40,809 bases of DNA, from the NCBI GenBank assembly GCA_947426525.1, contig CANEEJ010000007.1:1-40809 (forward strand), in the 5' to 3' direction. The notes beneath the pieces are model-generated. The model was not told the DNA's origin. It worked only from the letters and a program-made list of their open reading frames with translations, and did no database searches. Numbering within the stretch: the first letter of the stretch is position 1; each line of letters starts with the position of its first letter. Below are positions 40,348 to 40,809 of the stretch, one piece after another. The stretch comes from an uncultured Clostridium sp. (lineage in GTDB: Bacteria; Bacillota; Clostridia; TANB77; CAG-508). The position numbers and the translations under genes were made by a program.

Positions 40348-40809
40348 ATGAGACCAGAATTTTTAAAGTTAACTCCAAAACGGTACAGATGTCCTTATTG
40401 TGGGAAGTATCATCCTTGGGATGGTAAAGCATTAGAGTTTTATGATAGTGCTTGGTGTACAAAAGATTTAGACTACAATCATTCTTCTATGTATACGACT
40501 CCTATATCATTCTATTTTGAGGATGGCTATTGCTTTTATATAATGACAGCTGCCTGCGGTAAAATCGATGATATAAAAAGAAAAATTGCAATCGAAGATA
40601 TCATAGAAAGTTCATCTGGACCTTATGCAACCTTTGATGTAAAATATACTACACCATCTTTTCTGGGAAAAGGTAGATCCTGTTCTAACTGTCGGGCTAA
40701 GGACGTATGTATAGCATGCATACAAGGTGACGAAGGCGACGGACATACTATCAACATTCCATTCGGTTTTGAATTTGATGAAGAAGAGTATTATGCAATT
40801 GTAGGTAAA
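40348..40809 (+). CDS. Second copy of the cassette zinc-binding protein, cut by window end
   Basis: The first 154 residues are visible: MRPEFLKLTPKRYRCPYCGK, then clusters CSNCRAKDVCIAC, and the end GFEFDEEEYYAIVGK where the window stops. It is clearly paralogous to the N-terminal part of the 471-aa protein at 34482, in opposite orientation, with most Cys kept but the middle part diverged. The leader is far more similar than the coding part. In-frame CGG codons are kept at KRYRC and NCRAK. Whether it also has the membrane half cannot be seen. Confidence 0.75.
   Translation, partial: MRPEFLKLTPKRYRCPYCGKYHPWDGKALEFYDSAWCTKDLDYNHSSMYTTPISFYFEDGYCFYIMTAACGKIDDIKRKIAIEDIIESSSGPYATFDVKYTTPSFLGKGRSCSNCRAKDVCIACIQGDEGDGHTINIPFGFEFDEEEYYAIVGK

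Noticed and set aside
1..40809. CRISPR arrays, rRNA genes, transposase genes
   Set aside because: No regularly spaced direct repeats, no 16S/23S/5S motifs and no transposase-like ORF were seen.

Overview
The window comes from a low-GC, endospore-forming member of the Clostridia (Bacillota). The evidence is an S10-type ribosomal protein operon, the sporulation genes yqfC, yqfD, pdaA and bofA, a yaaL-bofA pair, a glmS ribozyme, an agr-type quorum-sensing locus and a ClpE-type chaperone. I cannot name the genus. Most of it is ordinary chromosomal housekeeping DNA with few operons longer than six genes, plus a few accessory genes of visibly different base and codon composition.

Layout. 1-3470: rpsJ-rplC-rplD-rplW-rplB-rpsS on the minus strand, with a consensus promoter and a long leader containing an intrinsic terminator. 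3.7-9.0 kb: a zinc-ribbon/PASTA membrane protein, L-lactate dehydrogenase, a DUF4364 protein, an acetyltransferase and an HExxH membrane protein. 9.0-14.6 kb: pdaA, then the tight operon yqfC-yqfD-unknown-ybeY-yerB-like-ylbF-like. 14.7-17.8 kb: agrA-agrC converging on agrD-agrB. 18-23.9 kb: tRNA-Met, a diaminopentanoate dehydrogenase-like gene, mtnN, ribozyme-controlled glmS, bofA and yaaL. 24-28.7 kb: an orphan VirD4-like coupling ATPase, a metal-exporter-like permease, a Cys-rich membrane protein and truA. 28.8-33.9 kb: cdaA, a 42-residue membrane protein, pyrimidine-nucleoside phosphorylase, rnhB, a prepilin-like protein and an HtrA protease. 33.9-36 kb: foreign-looking genes. 36-39 kb: pgsA and clpE. 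The window ends inside a second copy of the 34.5-35.9 kb cassette gene.

Main discovery. Four native genes (zinc-ribbon/PASTA protein, pdaA, bofA, truA) are interrupted by five frameshifts, two of them in truA. All five are the same event: an in-frame CGG codon at which the reading frame must move +1, so that the ribosome continues on the overlapping GGN glycine codon. After the shift each protein becomes full length and family-typical; bofA regains its glycine-rich C-terminus and truA regains FNGW and GQV. Reading by eye, I found no other in-frame CGG in roughly 11,000 codons of native genes, whereas CGU, CGC and CGA are all used. This looks like programmed or tolerated +1 frameshifting at an unassigned or starved arginine codon, similar in logic to yeast Ty1 CUU-AGG-C. 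The accessory genes at 22.8, 34.5 and 40.3 kb do carry in-frame CGG where arginine is plausible, which fits recent arrival from another host and gives a test of the idea.

A second theme is a family of dispersed palindromes built on GGGGACAGGTCTT or GGGGACGG cores. They sit at gene ends, in three cases supply the gene's own stop codon, and flank the foreign cassette.
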